From Butyrivibrio sp. MC2021 (GTDB lineage Bacteria; Bacillota; Clostridia; Lachnospirales; Lachnospiraceae), in the NCBI RefSeq assembly GCF_000621605.1, contig NZ_JHXX01000001.1, positions 744,001 through 808,000 of the forward strand: a DNA stretch of 64,000 nt, written 5' to 3'. The notes below the pieces were generated by a model. The model did no database searches. It was not told where the DNA came from and saw nothing but the letters and a program-made list of their open reading frames with translations. Each line of letters begins with the position of its first letter. The stretch's first letter is position 1. Both the position numbers and the translations under genes were made by a program. Of the stretch, positions 26,850-33,999 are shown in pieces.

Positions 26850-27689
26850 TTACTCCTCAACAAACATCCCCGTAAGCTTCGGAACTTTGAACCTGTTAAT
26901 GAATAAATCGCATTTACACAGAAATGTATAAAAGGCATGAAGCCCTTCACAGGCGAAGGATTCATAATTTGCCTGGCCTTTGGAAAAGATAATATCTGCA
27001 TTATCCACGGCCGCTTTTGCTTCCTCTGAAAGCCTTGGATATACTGTGCCGGCTATCGGTGTGCCATTGGTAATAACTTTCCCTACCTTATCAAGACCCA
27101 CGTACAGCGCATCTTCCATAGTTGCATCGTTAGATACATCTCCGCCACGGACCATAATCATAAGGTCAAGCTGCGGATACTTCTTTTTTAGCTGCTCAAG
27201 CATTAGCTTATCCAGAACGATCTCACCGCAGTTATCCGTCAAAAGAAGAAAGTCTTTCGATTTAGAGCATTTATCGCAAAATGACTTATAAACCTGCTGC
27301 TCATCATCACGCATTTTGGTATCATCAAAAAGCTTCAAAAACGTCTCCTTGTCAACCTGATGTAGTGCTGCAAAATCTATATAGTTTCCTATCCTGCCCA
27401 TTACTATGCTTGTAGCCAGTGGATCTTCGCTGCTTTCGATTTCCTTTCGCAAATCATCTTCCATGGAAAGAACCAGATCGTTGTATTCCTTCTTTACGCC
27501 TTTAAAATCCGGCAATGGTCCAAAATACTTTTCATGTATTTTGTTGATCTGAATAACAAGTTCAGGACTTGTAATATCCTCAGGCCTGTTATCCAATACC
27601 GCCTTTATCTCTGACAGATAGTCCTCATTATCTGTTTTCTTTAATTGTCTGTCGTACATGCATTTTGCACAGCTGTCACTAAATCTCAT
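26850..27689 (-). CDS. DUF89 / ARMT1-like metal-dependent phosphatase
   Basis: A 279-residue protein of the DUF89 family: an N-terminal CxxC (SCAKCMYD), the metal and phosphate motif LLTDNCGEIVLDK, MVRGGDVSNDATMEDA and the SKGQANYES loop near the C-terminus. The family comprises damage-control phosphatases acting on sugar and cofactor phosphates. The ATG at 27689 overlaps the stop of the AAC(3)-like gene (ATGA), so a longer frame from 27701 is less likely. The physiological substrate is unknown. Confidence 0.88.
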   Translation of the reverse strand: MRFSDSCAKCMYDRQLKKTDNEDYLSEIKAVLDNRPEDITSPELVIQINKIHEKYFGPLPDFKGVKKEYNDLVLSMEDDLRKEIESSEDPLATSIVMGRIGNYIDFAALHQVDKETFLKLFDDTKMRDDEQQVYKSFCDKCSKSKDFLLLTDNCGEIVLDKLMLEQLKKKYPQLDLMIMVRGGDVSNDATMEDALYVGLDKVGKVITNGTPIAGTVYPRLSEEAKAAVDNADIIFSKGQANYESFACEGLHAFYTFLCKCDLFINRFKVPKLTGMFVEE

Positions 27690-28435
27690 TTTAGTCCCCA
27701 CAGACCGTAAGGATCACGCTTAAGTTCTTCTTCGTATAAAGAAACTACTGACAATATGTCAAAGAACATCACCTTACAATCCCCTATATAAGCTTCTTTT
27801 ATCAGATTCTTATTATATGCCATATCCTGTATCTTGTACCATGCCTTCACCGGCGGATGCCCGGCTTCTATCATCCACTTATCTGGCGGATAGATTTTAC
27901 AAATTTCTTCTGACGGAGCATAGATTTCATTTATATCATCCGGGGTTATTCCTTCCACGTAGTGCATTGCCGTAAGCTTGTAAATATCAACTCCAAGTAA
28001 AAGTGCTTTCCCACCATTATGAATCGGATAATCCAACCCGCCACTTAGTGCTTCCCCGCCATGTTTACCCCATCCGGACGTACTTATAGTGTCTGCTCCG
28101 GTATAAGTGTCAGGAAGCTTTCTAAAAGTATCAGCCAAAATACCCATCGCTGTTTTTTCAGCATCAGCCTCCAATATCTTTATCTTAACAGTAATCCCCA
28201 GCTTCTTATCTTCCTCTGAGAGATCCAACTCTTTACTCAGCCTGAGTGCAGGCATAAAGATACTGCCCTCTTCAGTAACCAGTTCTTTTAATGTATCTAT
28301 GACTGTCTCTGCACCACCTTCAAGTTCTCCAAAACTGCTAAGTGAAGAATGCACTTCCAAAGTCATTCCTTTTTCAATTCCAAGCTTTTGCAATGCCGAC
28401 TTTAGTTCCTCTTTAGTTATAGTTCGCTTGCTCAA
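27686..28435 (-). CDS. AAC(3)-family aminoglycoside N-acetyltransferase-like protein
   Basis: A 249-residue member of the AAC(3) family: LEVHSSLSSFGELEGGAETV near the N-terminus and LLLGVDIYKLTAMHYVEG in the second half. The canonical RxxHPxxSxxAxG segment is degenerate here (STSGWGKHGGEALSGGLDYP), so true aminoglycoside acetylation is doubtful. It starts at TTG 28435 behind AGGAGGT and is translationally coupled to the DUF89 phosphatase. Confidence 0.8.
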   Translation of the reverse strand: MSKRTITKEELKSALQKLGIEKGMTLEVHSSLSSFGELEGGAETVIDTLKELVTEEGSIFMPALRLSKELDLSEEDKKLGITVKIKILEADAEKTAMGILADTFRKLPDTYTGADTISTSGWGKHGGEALSGGLDYPIHNGGKALLLGVDIYKLTAMHYVEGITPDDINEIYAPSEEICKIYPPDKWMIEAGHPPVKAWYKIQDMAYNKNLIKEAYIGDCKVMFFDILSVVSLYEEELKRDPYGLWGLK

Positions 28436-28495
28436 AGTGACCTCCTACTTCCATGTGTCAAAGAAAAACAAACTAATAAGAACCAGTACACCTTG

Positions 28496-28828
28496 TTAAA
28501 GATTCAAATTTCGGTGCGCTTCTTCATTATTCACGATGATCATAGACACTTTGTCGCAGCTCTTCACATCCTGACAAGCTCCACAGGTTTCGTAATCATT
28601 TCTCATAGCGCATTGACGGATTGTGCACATTGAATCGCAATAGGGAAATTTAACACCGGCGATTCTGCATCCCGCACAGTTAATCATTTCCGGTGTAATA
28701 TCAGCTTTATTCATTTCTGACCATTCCATTGCAACTTTTTCACGCAGTTTATCATCATTATTAACTGTTGCAATACGTGCTTCACATGCTTCACAGTTTA
28801 GTCCACAATATGCAATATACTTATTCAC
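28496..28828 (-). CDS. DUF3795 cysteine-rich protein
   Basis: A 110-residue protein starting YCGLNCEACEA and holding twelve cysteines in clusters (CAGC, CDSMC, CAMR, CGACQDVKSC), the pattern of DUF3795. It probably binds zinc or Fe-S. Start GTG 28828 with AGGAGG. No function is established as far as I know. Confidence 0.85.
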   Translation of the reverse strand: MNKYIAYCGLNCEACEARIATVNNDDKLREKVAMEWSEMNKADITPEMINCAGCRIAGVKFPYCDSMCTIRQCAMRNDYETCGACQDVKSCDKVSMIIVNNEEAHRNLNL

Positions 28829-28859
28829 TTTCTTAACCTCCTACACAATCAAAATTGTT

Positions 28860-29384
28860 CTATTTAAAAGCCATCTTATATTTTGGCAAAACCACTTTGA
28901 TAAAAATCACTGCATTAACAACAAACAGGATTCCATATATTACTCTTGCGGCAATTTCAGGAATGATAAGAGATATCCCATTCATATCCCCTCCACCAAA
29001 AAAAGAGCAGAGAATACATAAATACAGTGGATCCATAAACAGCATAATTATCGTCACATAGTACATGCATGCCTTAAATATATCTGAGGTCGATTTGATC
29101 AAAACGTTTATTATCCCCACAAGAATATATCCGGCTATAAGCGTAGCAAGGGATCCCACGAGACAAAAAAACCCCATCTGATTGTCTGTCATCTTTTCAG
29201 CACATACGTCTATCTGAACACCAAGCCCTATTACATTAACCTGTTTAAACACTCCAGTAATCAGCGCGTATGCCAGATGAGCACCTTCGTGGATTATATA
29301 GTATGAAATTATCGCCACAAATAAGCCAAGATATTGCCTCGTTCGTTTGCTCAAAGTAGCCTCCCAATCTTTGTAGATATTCAT
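28860..29384 (-). CDS. M50-like membrane metalloprotease homologue
   Basis: A 174-residue membrane protein with four to five hydrophobic segments. The first carries IIHEGAHLAYAL, an HExxH zinc motif inside the membrane as in M50/site-2 proteases. The distal aspartate motif (NxxPxxxxDG) is not obvious, the nearest being FMDPLY near residue 128. It may be an inactive relative. ATG 29384 is preceded by GAAGGAG. Confidence 0.6.
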   Translation of the reverse strand: MNIYKDWEATLSKRTRQYLGLFVAIISYYIIHEGAHLAYALITGVFKQVNVIGLGVQIDVCAEKMTDNQMGFFCLVGSLATLIAGYILVGIINVLIKSTSDIFKACMYYVTIIMLFMDPLYLCILCSFFGGGDMNGISLIIPEIAARVIYGILFVVNAVIFIKVVLPKYKMAFK

Positions 29385-29417
29385 AAATTTTATCTCCTTC
29401 TGGTCTTACATTATCCA

Positions 29418-29840
29418 TCAATGTCCTTTGTGCTTCTCTTTCTTTTTCTGCTGCTTTAGTTCAAAAAGTCTTAACTCCTCTGCCTCTTTCTGTTCCCGGC
29501 TTTTGACCTTGCGCTCAAGTTTATTCTGCTCCTGCAATAGCTTTATCGCCTGTTGAGATTTTGTGCCAATACCTTTTTCTAAGACCATTTTCTTTGCATC
29601 ACGTTGTAATCTCTTAGGATTCCTTTTTCCTTCCTTGACCACTGTATCTACAGCAGGACTAAACTTCAGCCGATAATATTTTCGGATAATAAATTCCTGA
29701 ATCTCATAATCCTTGGGCTCTGCTCCAAAAGTTACTTTTGCCACAGACAATTTCCCATTTTCTATGCGTTCAAAAACTCCAACCCAGAAAGGATCATCAA
29801 AATATACTATTAATCTGCCACTCAATTGTTCAATTAACAT
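29418..29840 (-). CDS. yjdF: YjdF family protein (DUF2992)
   Basis: A 140-residue basic protein: FDDPFWVGVFERIENGKL at the N-terminus, the VTFGAEPKDYEIQEFI block, RLKFSP and a long Lys/Glu/Gln-rich helical tail, all typical of YjdF. In many Firmicutes yjdF is preceded by its own riboswitch that binds azaaromatic compounds; here it is instead directly coupled to the GNAT gene upstream (stop 29843), and I see no space for that riboswitch. The ATG at 29840 is preferred over a TTG two codons upstream. Confidence 0.85.
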   Translation of the reverse strand: MLIEQLSGRLIVYFDDPFWVGVFERIENGKLSVAKVTFGAEPKDYEIQEFIIRKYYRLKFSPAVDTVVKEGKRNPKRLQRDAKKMVLEKGIGTKSQQAIKLLQEQNKLERKVKSREQKEAEELRLFELKQQKKKEKHKGH

Positions 29841-29842
29841 AA

Positions 29843-30709
29843 TCAATTTCTGCTCTGATAAAACATGTAGTGGTATTTGTTTCTGAATCCAAGTCTGGAA
29901 TAGAAATCCATGTCTGATATTACAAAAGCTCTCTTAGCACCTAACCTCTTTGCCCTACTCAGCGCTTCATGAATTACAGCCTTAGCTATTCCTCTTCCCC
30001 TATAGCTTGGGATAGTACAGACAGGCTCTACATACACGTAGTCCGTCTTGGGGTTATACCATAGACCGCATATGGAAATGAGTTCTCCCTCCTCATTGCA
30101 TGCAGCCACACAGATATCCCTGTTAAAGTGCCTACGCGCCCTTGGGGTAGCGATCCCTTCTTTTTCAAACTTTTGTTTATCTTCTCCGTGATCAAACCCT
30201 TGCCAAAAAAGCCATGACAGCTCATAAATATCCTTAACAGGATTCGGGTTCACAAACTTAAGGCCCTCTGGCAAAGGAGCTCCAAATTCCCTTTCCAGGT
30301 CCAGCTCCATGATATTTTCTGTTTGCTCATTCCTGATAAAGCCCTTGTTTAAGACCAAATCTATTTCATCTGTGTTGTCATCGCAGACTGCAAGGGAAAA
30401 TCCAGAATCATCCATGGGATTAGTGCAGGCATAATCTAATATTTCAGGATATAACTGCTTATACTCAGGTAAGACTCCACAAAATCCCTCACCGAAATAC
30501 ATATCATAGATTGCTGCACCAACAACGTTACCATCATCAAGCCAAAGCCCAATGGACTCAATCAAATCCTTATTGAATTCCGGATGCTCATACATCCACT
30601 CAAATCTCGCCCAGTTCCAATTAATATAGCTTGTATCCCTAGCATTTAGTTCTATAACAAAATCACATACTACCTCATAATCATTATCTGCATATTTCTT
30701 GAAATTCAT
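29843..30709 (-). CDS. GNAT acetyltransferase, two-domain (intact paralogue)
   Basis: A 288-residue GNAT protein with the acetyl-CoA loop YRGRGIAKAVIHEALSR near residue 240 and an N-terminal GNAT-like half. It is a close paralogue of the protein at 9915-10856. Here the gene keeps its own start (MNFKKYADNDYE) overlapping the stop of a separate short GNAT gene, which shows the ancestral arrangement. The substrate is unknown. Confidence 0.88.
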   Translation of the reverse strand: MNFKKYADNDYEVVCDFVIELNARDTSYINWNWARFEWMYEHPEFNKDLIESIGLWLDDGNVVGAAIYDMYFGEGFCGVLPEYKQLYPEILDYACTNPMDDSGFSLAVCDDNTDEIDLVLNKGFIRNEQTENIMELDLEREFGAPLPEGLKFVNPNPVKDIYELSWLFWQGFDHGEDKQKFEKEGIATPRARRHFNRDICVAACNEEGELISICGLWYNPKTDYVYVEPVCTIPSYRGRGIAKAVIHEALSRAKRLGAKRAFVISDMDFYSRLGFRNKYHYMFYQSRN

Positions 30710-31170
30710 TTGCCCTGCTCCTTATAAACAATAAACCTGGGTCCCTCTTCTCCAATTTCTCCATTAGCTACAAATCCACATTTCATCAGCACTCTTTGCG
30801 ACGCAGCATTGTCAGGATCTGTCTCTGCCTCAACAGCCACTATTTCCGGATGTTCAAATGCCCATTTTATTGCCAGACTCACAGCCTCTGTTGCATAGCC
30901 ATGTCCCTGAAAATCATCTAAAATTCCGTATCCGATTTCAGGATTTTTCTCCTCAAGCCCCTTGAAACACAGATCTCCGATATGTGTTCCGTCTGTCTTC
31001 TCAATCAACCACATGGCGTACCAGTCCCACTGATCCGGATGCGTAATACACCCCTCCAGCATCTCACCATATGCCTTCTTGAGCTCATCATCTTTTTCCA
31101 CTTTGATTATTCTTTCCATCTGATCTCTACTAGCAGGATAAATTCTTATTCTTCGTGATTCAATCATCAT
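30706..31170 (-). CDS. GNAT acetyltransferase, RimJ-like
   Basis: A 154-residue GNAT of the acetyltransf_3 (RimJ/RimL-like) type: RIRIYPASRDQME at the start, IGYGILDDFQGHGYATEAV near residues 90-108 and the ending NAASQRVLMKCGF. Its stop overlaps the start of the two-domain GNAT (ATGA). Its first residues survive at the other locus as the fused N-terminus of the protein at 9915-10856. Confidence 0.88.
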   Translation of the reverse strand: MMIESRRIRIYPASRDQMERIIKVEKDDELKKAYGEMLEGCITHPDQWDWYAMWLIEKTDGTHIGDLCFKGLEEKNPEIGYGILDDFQGHGYATEAVSLAIKWAFEHPEIVAVEAETDPDNAASQRVLMKCGFVANGEIGEEGPRFIVYKEQGK

Positions 31171-31225
31171 TTTCCATTCCTATCCTAAATGCCTTTTTTC
31201 TCTTGATTCCATATTATCTTATAAC

Positions 31226-31276
31226 CAAAAACAGACCTCCCTTTACACGGATATAGGTCTGTTTTACACTACTAAG
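31226..31276 (-). terminator. Terminator hairpin, third member of the family
   Basis: AAAACAGACC pairs with GGTCTGTTTT around a loop holding TTTACACGGATA. The core is nearly the same as at 13861-13905. It lies downstream of the NapH-like gene on the minus strand. Confidence 0.65.
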
Positions 31277-31319
31277 TCTTTTTCAAAACTCGCTTGATTA
31301 TCTTTCTGTCTTCGGCCAT
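31272..31319 (-). pseudogene. Truncated padR start
   Basis: A 15-codon frame beginning MAEDRKI with the leader GTTGGAGGTGGAAATA in front. Leader and first codons match those of the padR gene at 33182 almost base for base, then identity stops and the frame ends. It is the leftover 5' end of a second padR copy, or a duplicated translation start. Confidence 0.65.
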
Positions 31320-32050
31320 TATTTCCACCTCCAACAGTATTTTAGAACTTTTTTCGGACATTCATCAACACAAGCTCCGCACAATATGCACTCGGTGCAC
31401 TTTGAATTGCTGCCTTCCTTTGCCATATGTGCGACGTCAAGCCCCATTGGACAAGCCCTTGAACACCTGTTACATGAAATGCAGTCCTCTGCGGATGCTT
31501 CAACATGAAGCTGGGGGACATGAAGAAAACGCCCAATACTGCTCCCAATAACCATAAATGGAGCCATCCAGCATAAATAATGACAAGTCGCTCTTCTACC
31601 GTGTATCAGTGACGGAAGAACCAATATCAGAAGTACTCCGTAATAGATAATATAGTTATGTATTTCTGTCACTGAAATACCGTGATCTGTCATGAAAAAC
31701 GGATCTATGGTTACATGGTTTTTCCCGAGGATGAAAGTCACAACTATAGCGGAGATCCACAGTATCCAGATAACGTATTTAATCTTATTCCTCCAGCCCT
31801 GCTTCGCGGACTTATCATTGCATCTTGCTACACATTCCTGTAGCCCTCCTGCAGGACAGAGATATCCGCAAAAGGCACGTCCAAAGAACACCGAAAAAAT
31901 AAGCAAGCTCATAAAGACTATAAAGCTTCCGTTCATGATATGTTCTGATGCTGCCATTATTATCAGGTATGGTGAAAAGTACCACGCTGTTATTGGAAAC
32001 AGCAGGAATGATATGAAAATAATCGTTCTTCTTATTTGCTGACGTTTCAT
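31319..32050 (-). CDS. NapH/CcoG-like membrane 4Fe-4S protein
   Basis: A 243-residue protein with four to five hydrophobic segments and the NapH/NosR-type cysteines FGRAFCGYLCPAGG and CHYLCWMAPF in loops, followed by two C-terminal 4Fe-4S clusters (CISCNRCSRACP and CTECILCGACVDECP). It should pass electrons across or along the membrane, perhaps to a flavinylated extracytoplasmic partner. Its last codons (YCWRWK, TAA) are made from the copied padR leader. ATG 32050 is preceded by GAGGGAG. Confidence 0.85.
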   Translation of the reverse strand: MKRQQIRRTIIFISFLLFPITAWYFSPYLIIMAASEHIMNGSFIVFMSLLIFSVFFGRAFCGYLCPAGGLQECVARCNDKSAKQGWRNKIKYVIWILWISAIVVTFILGKNHVTIDPFFMTDHGISVTEIHNYIIYYGVLLILVLPSLIHGRRATCHYLCWMAPFMVIGSSIGRFLHVPQLHVEASAEDCISCNRCSRACPMGLDVAHMAKEGSNSKCTECILCGACVDECPKKVLKYCWRWK

Positions 32051-32163
32051 TGATTACTCCCTCATATATATTCAAATATAAAATCAAAACCATTTATCAT
32101 TCTTTATCTTCCTCCTGGGTTAGTCCTCATTTGGATAATAAAGGAATAGAATATCGTTCTATT

Positions 32164-32649
32164 TTACTGTAAGTTTTTGCAAAAATCGCCGATTTTATGG
32201 GTATTTTCTTCTGAAGGCTTGTCCTTCGGATCTATGAAAATTGCAGTGGCTGCAAAGCTGTCAATTCCAATGCATTCTCCGAGCTTAGCAAAAGCCCTTT
32301 CTGCTCCGGCTCCGCTCTGGCAGGCGAATGCGGCTATCTTTTTATTCTTTAGTCCCTCTTTGTTCTCCAAAATAAAGGTTCGAAGCGGCGGAGTGAAGGT
32401 TCCGGCCCATACAGGGAATCCGAAAACAACCTGATCATACGCCGACAAGTCCACATCATAGGGCTCAAGCTCAGGCTTCTCTGCCATAACAGCACTTTTT
32501 CCGCCCCAGAAAAACTTGGAGAATCCACTGGTGGAATATGCTTTCTTTGGCACAAGCTTTAATTTATCCGCTGAAAGCGCCTTCGTCAGTTCATCTGCTA
32601 TATACTCTGTGTTACCTTCCAATGAGAAATAAACAATTATACTTTTCAT
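32164..32649 (-). CDS. Flavodoxin family protein
   Basis: A 161-residue flavodoxin-like protein with the FMN phosphate loop FSLEGNTEYIA at the N-terminus, FGFPVWAGTFTPPLRTF and AFACQSGAGAERAF. Its ATG overlaps the padR stop (ATGA), so PadR and flavodoxin form one unit, probably controlled by the PadR protein. Confidence 0.9.
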   Translation of the reverse strand: MKSIIVYFSLEGNTEYIADELTKALSADKLKLVPKKAYSTSGFSKFFWGGKSAVMAEKPELEPYDVDLSAYDQVVFGFPVWAGTFTPPLRTFILENKEGLKNKKIAAFACQSGAGAERAFAKLGECIGIDSFAATAIFIDPKDKPSEENTHKIGDFCKNLQ

Positions 32650-33182
32650 GCCAACACCTTTCTTGCTTTATTGCACCACTTTAAATAAGCCTCATAAGTA
32701 TCAATTCCAAACAGTATCGTAAGATAGAAATACACGTGGTCTTCTTCATCAAGGGCCTTCTCCAGGTTGGCCTTGTATACCTGCAATACCTTGAGATCTG
32801 CCTTTATCTGCTCTTCGAACAATTCGATATTCCGAAGGGATGTCTCTTTGCTTTCCACTCCTCCGAAAAACAGCTTCATTAAAGTCTCATATTTCAGATC
32901 GTTACTGGCCTTCTCATCTCTTACCCAGGCTCTTAGTATCTCTTTCCCCTGAGGGGTGATACTGTATCTGATCTTCTCCCGGCCGCCATTATCATTATTC
33001 TTAAGGCGCTTAATACTGCCTTCTTTTTCCAACTCCGAAAGAGCAGGATAAATGCTGCCAAAACTCCCTTTCCAAAAGAATCTTATGCTTCCGTCAATCT
33101 GCTTTTTAATATCATATCCGGTCAGGTCATCGTGGGATAATAATCCCAGTATCACCATGTCTATCTTTCTGTCTTTGGCCAT
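32646..33182 (-). CDS. PadR family transcriptional regulator
   Basis: A 178-residue PadR protein: MVILGLLSHDDLTGYDIKKQ, then WKGSFGSIYPALSELEKEGSI (winged helix) and ITPQGKEILRAW, followed by a helical dimerisation tail. The ATG at 33182 has GGAGGTGGAAATA directly before it; a longer frame from 33197 is less likely. It is translationally coupled to the flavodoxin gene. Confidence 0.9.
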   Translation of the reverse strand: MAKDRKIDMVILGLLSHDDLTGYDIKKQIDGSIRFFWKGSFGSIYPALSELEKEGSIKRLKNNDNGGREKIRYSITPQGKEILRAWVRDEKASNDLKYETLMKLFFGGVESKETSLRNIELFEEQIKADLKVLQVYKANLEKALDEEDHVYFYLTILFGIDTYEAYLKWCNKARKVLA

Positions 33183-33222
33183 TATTTCCACCTCCAACTA
33201 TATTTTAATACTTTTCCGTATA

Positions 33223-33257
33223 ATATATCAATTCGATATATAACATTTTGATATATT
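33223..33257. promoter_or_regulatory. Probable PadR autoregulatory operator
   Basis: The perfect inverted repeat ATATATC-AATTC-GATATAT (33223-33241) is followed by another GATATAT (33250-33256). It lies about 40 bases before the padR start and overlaps a TATTATA -10-like sequence on the minus strand, as expected for self-repression. Confidence 0.45.
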
Positions 33258-33290
33258 ATGGACCTTTTAAATTTTTCTGTCAACAGTCCA

Positions 33291-33346
33291 GTTATCTATT
33301 GCTAACAAGATTATTTTACGCTATAATTCGGTTAGCGATTGCTAAC
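33291..33346 (+). promoter_or_regulatory. Iron-type operator-promoter module A (DUF3793)
   Basis: TTGCTA (33299-33304), 17 bases, TATAAT (33322-33327): a near-perfect promoter reading into the DUF3793 gene. One 16-bp box overlaps the -35 (GTTATCTATTGCTAAC, 33291-33306) and a second sits at the expected start of transcription (GTTAGCGATTGCTAAC, 33331-33346). The whole stretch is nearly the same as modules at 37424-37479 and 50869-50924. Confidence 0.75.
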
Positions 33347-33374
33347 TAAATTGTATTTAGCGGAGGACTTATTC

Positions 33375-33935
33375 GTGCCTGACAATATAATAATTGAAAA
33401 CTGTTCACCCACCCTGGCCGGGTTAAAAACAGGAAATATATTTACCATAGACAGGAATCTGATATCTGACATAAAGCAGGAACTTTGTGACCTTAACCAT
33501 TGCCTTACCGGCAAGGGACTTAGGGCCATTCCCCTTCGTATATCCGAGAAAAATGTCCTGATTTATCTCTACCGTCCTGACAAGCTGAAGGCAGATCTCT
33601 CCTCTTCCGAGGCAAAAGAGATCCTTCTTAAGAAAGGATACAGCTGCAAGTCCATAGAAAGCGATATTGTGCGCCTTATCCATCATATTCATCATGATGG
33701 ATCTTTTCCCCATGAGATAGGACTTTTCCTGGGATATCCTCCTATTGACGTCAGAGGATTTATGGAGGACACAAGGAAAGGCGTTAAATGCGTAGGATAT
33801 TGGAAGGTTTATGGTGACAAAGAGAAGGCTGAAAAGACTTTTTCAAGCTACAGAAAGTGTACCGAAGTATACAAAAAGTGCCTGTCTCGCGGCAGACACT
33901 TATCACAGATGATTGTAAAATCGAGGGTATCATAA
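33375..33935 (+). CDS. DUF3793 family protein
   Basis: A 186-residue protein of the DUF3793 family, with LAGLKTGNIFTI, the GLRAIPLRISEKNVLIYLYRP segment, LIHHIHHDGSFPHEIGLFLG (a His-rich segment that could bind metal) and CVGYWKVYGDKEKAEKTF. The GTG at 33375 with GGAGGA upstream is preferred: a longer frame would start inside the operator. The function is unknown; its promoter carries the same boxes as feoA and the flavodoxin unit, so it is predicted to be iron-responsive. Confidence 0.85.
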   Translation: MPDNIIIENCSPTLAGLKTGNIFTIDRNLISDIKQELCDLNHCLTGKGLRAIPLRISEKNVLIYLYRPDKLKADLSSSEAKEILLKKGYSCKSIESDIVRLIHHIHHDGSFPHEIGLFLGYPPIDVRGFMEDTRKGVKCVGYWKVYGDKEKAEKTFSSYRKCTEVYKKCLSRGRHLSQMIVKSRVS

Positions 33936-33942
33936 TGGACCG

Positions 33943-33991
33943 GGGGGACGGGGTTCATGGACCATTTTAGGATCCATGAACCCCGTCCCCC
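33943..33991. repeat. Palindromic GGACGGGGTT repeat, copy 2
   Basis: Arms GGGGGACGGGGTTCATGG and its complement meet over a loop of about 11 bases. It lies between the convergent DUF3793 and ABC permease genes, 8 bases from each stop, where it can end both transcripts. Confidence 0.85.
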
Positions 33992-33999
33992 TAGGTCAT

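Noticed and set aside
28335..29365. Short likeness ACTTTGAGCAAxCGAAC at the start of the AAC(3)-like gene and inside the M50-like gene
   Set aside because: Only about 17 bases match; this is too short to call a repeat.
29418..31170. yjdF riboswitch
   Set aside because: yjdF is coupled to the upstream GNAT gene and no leader of enough length exists before it; none of the usual structure was seen.
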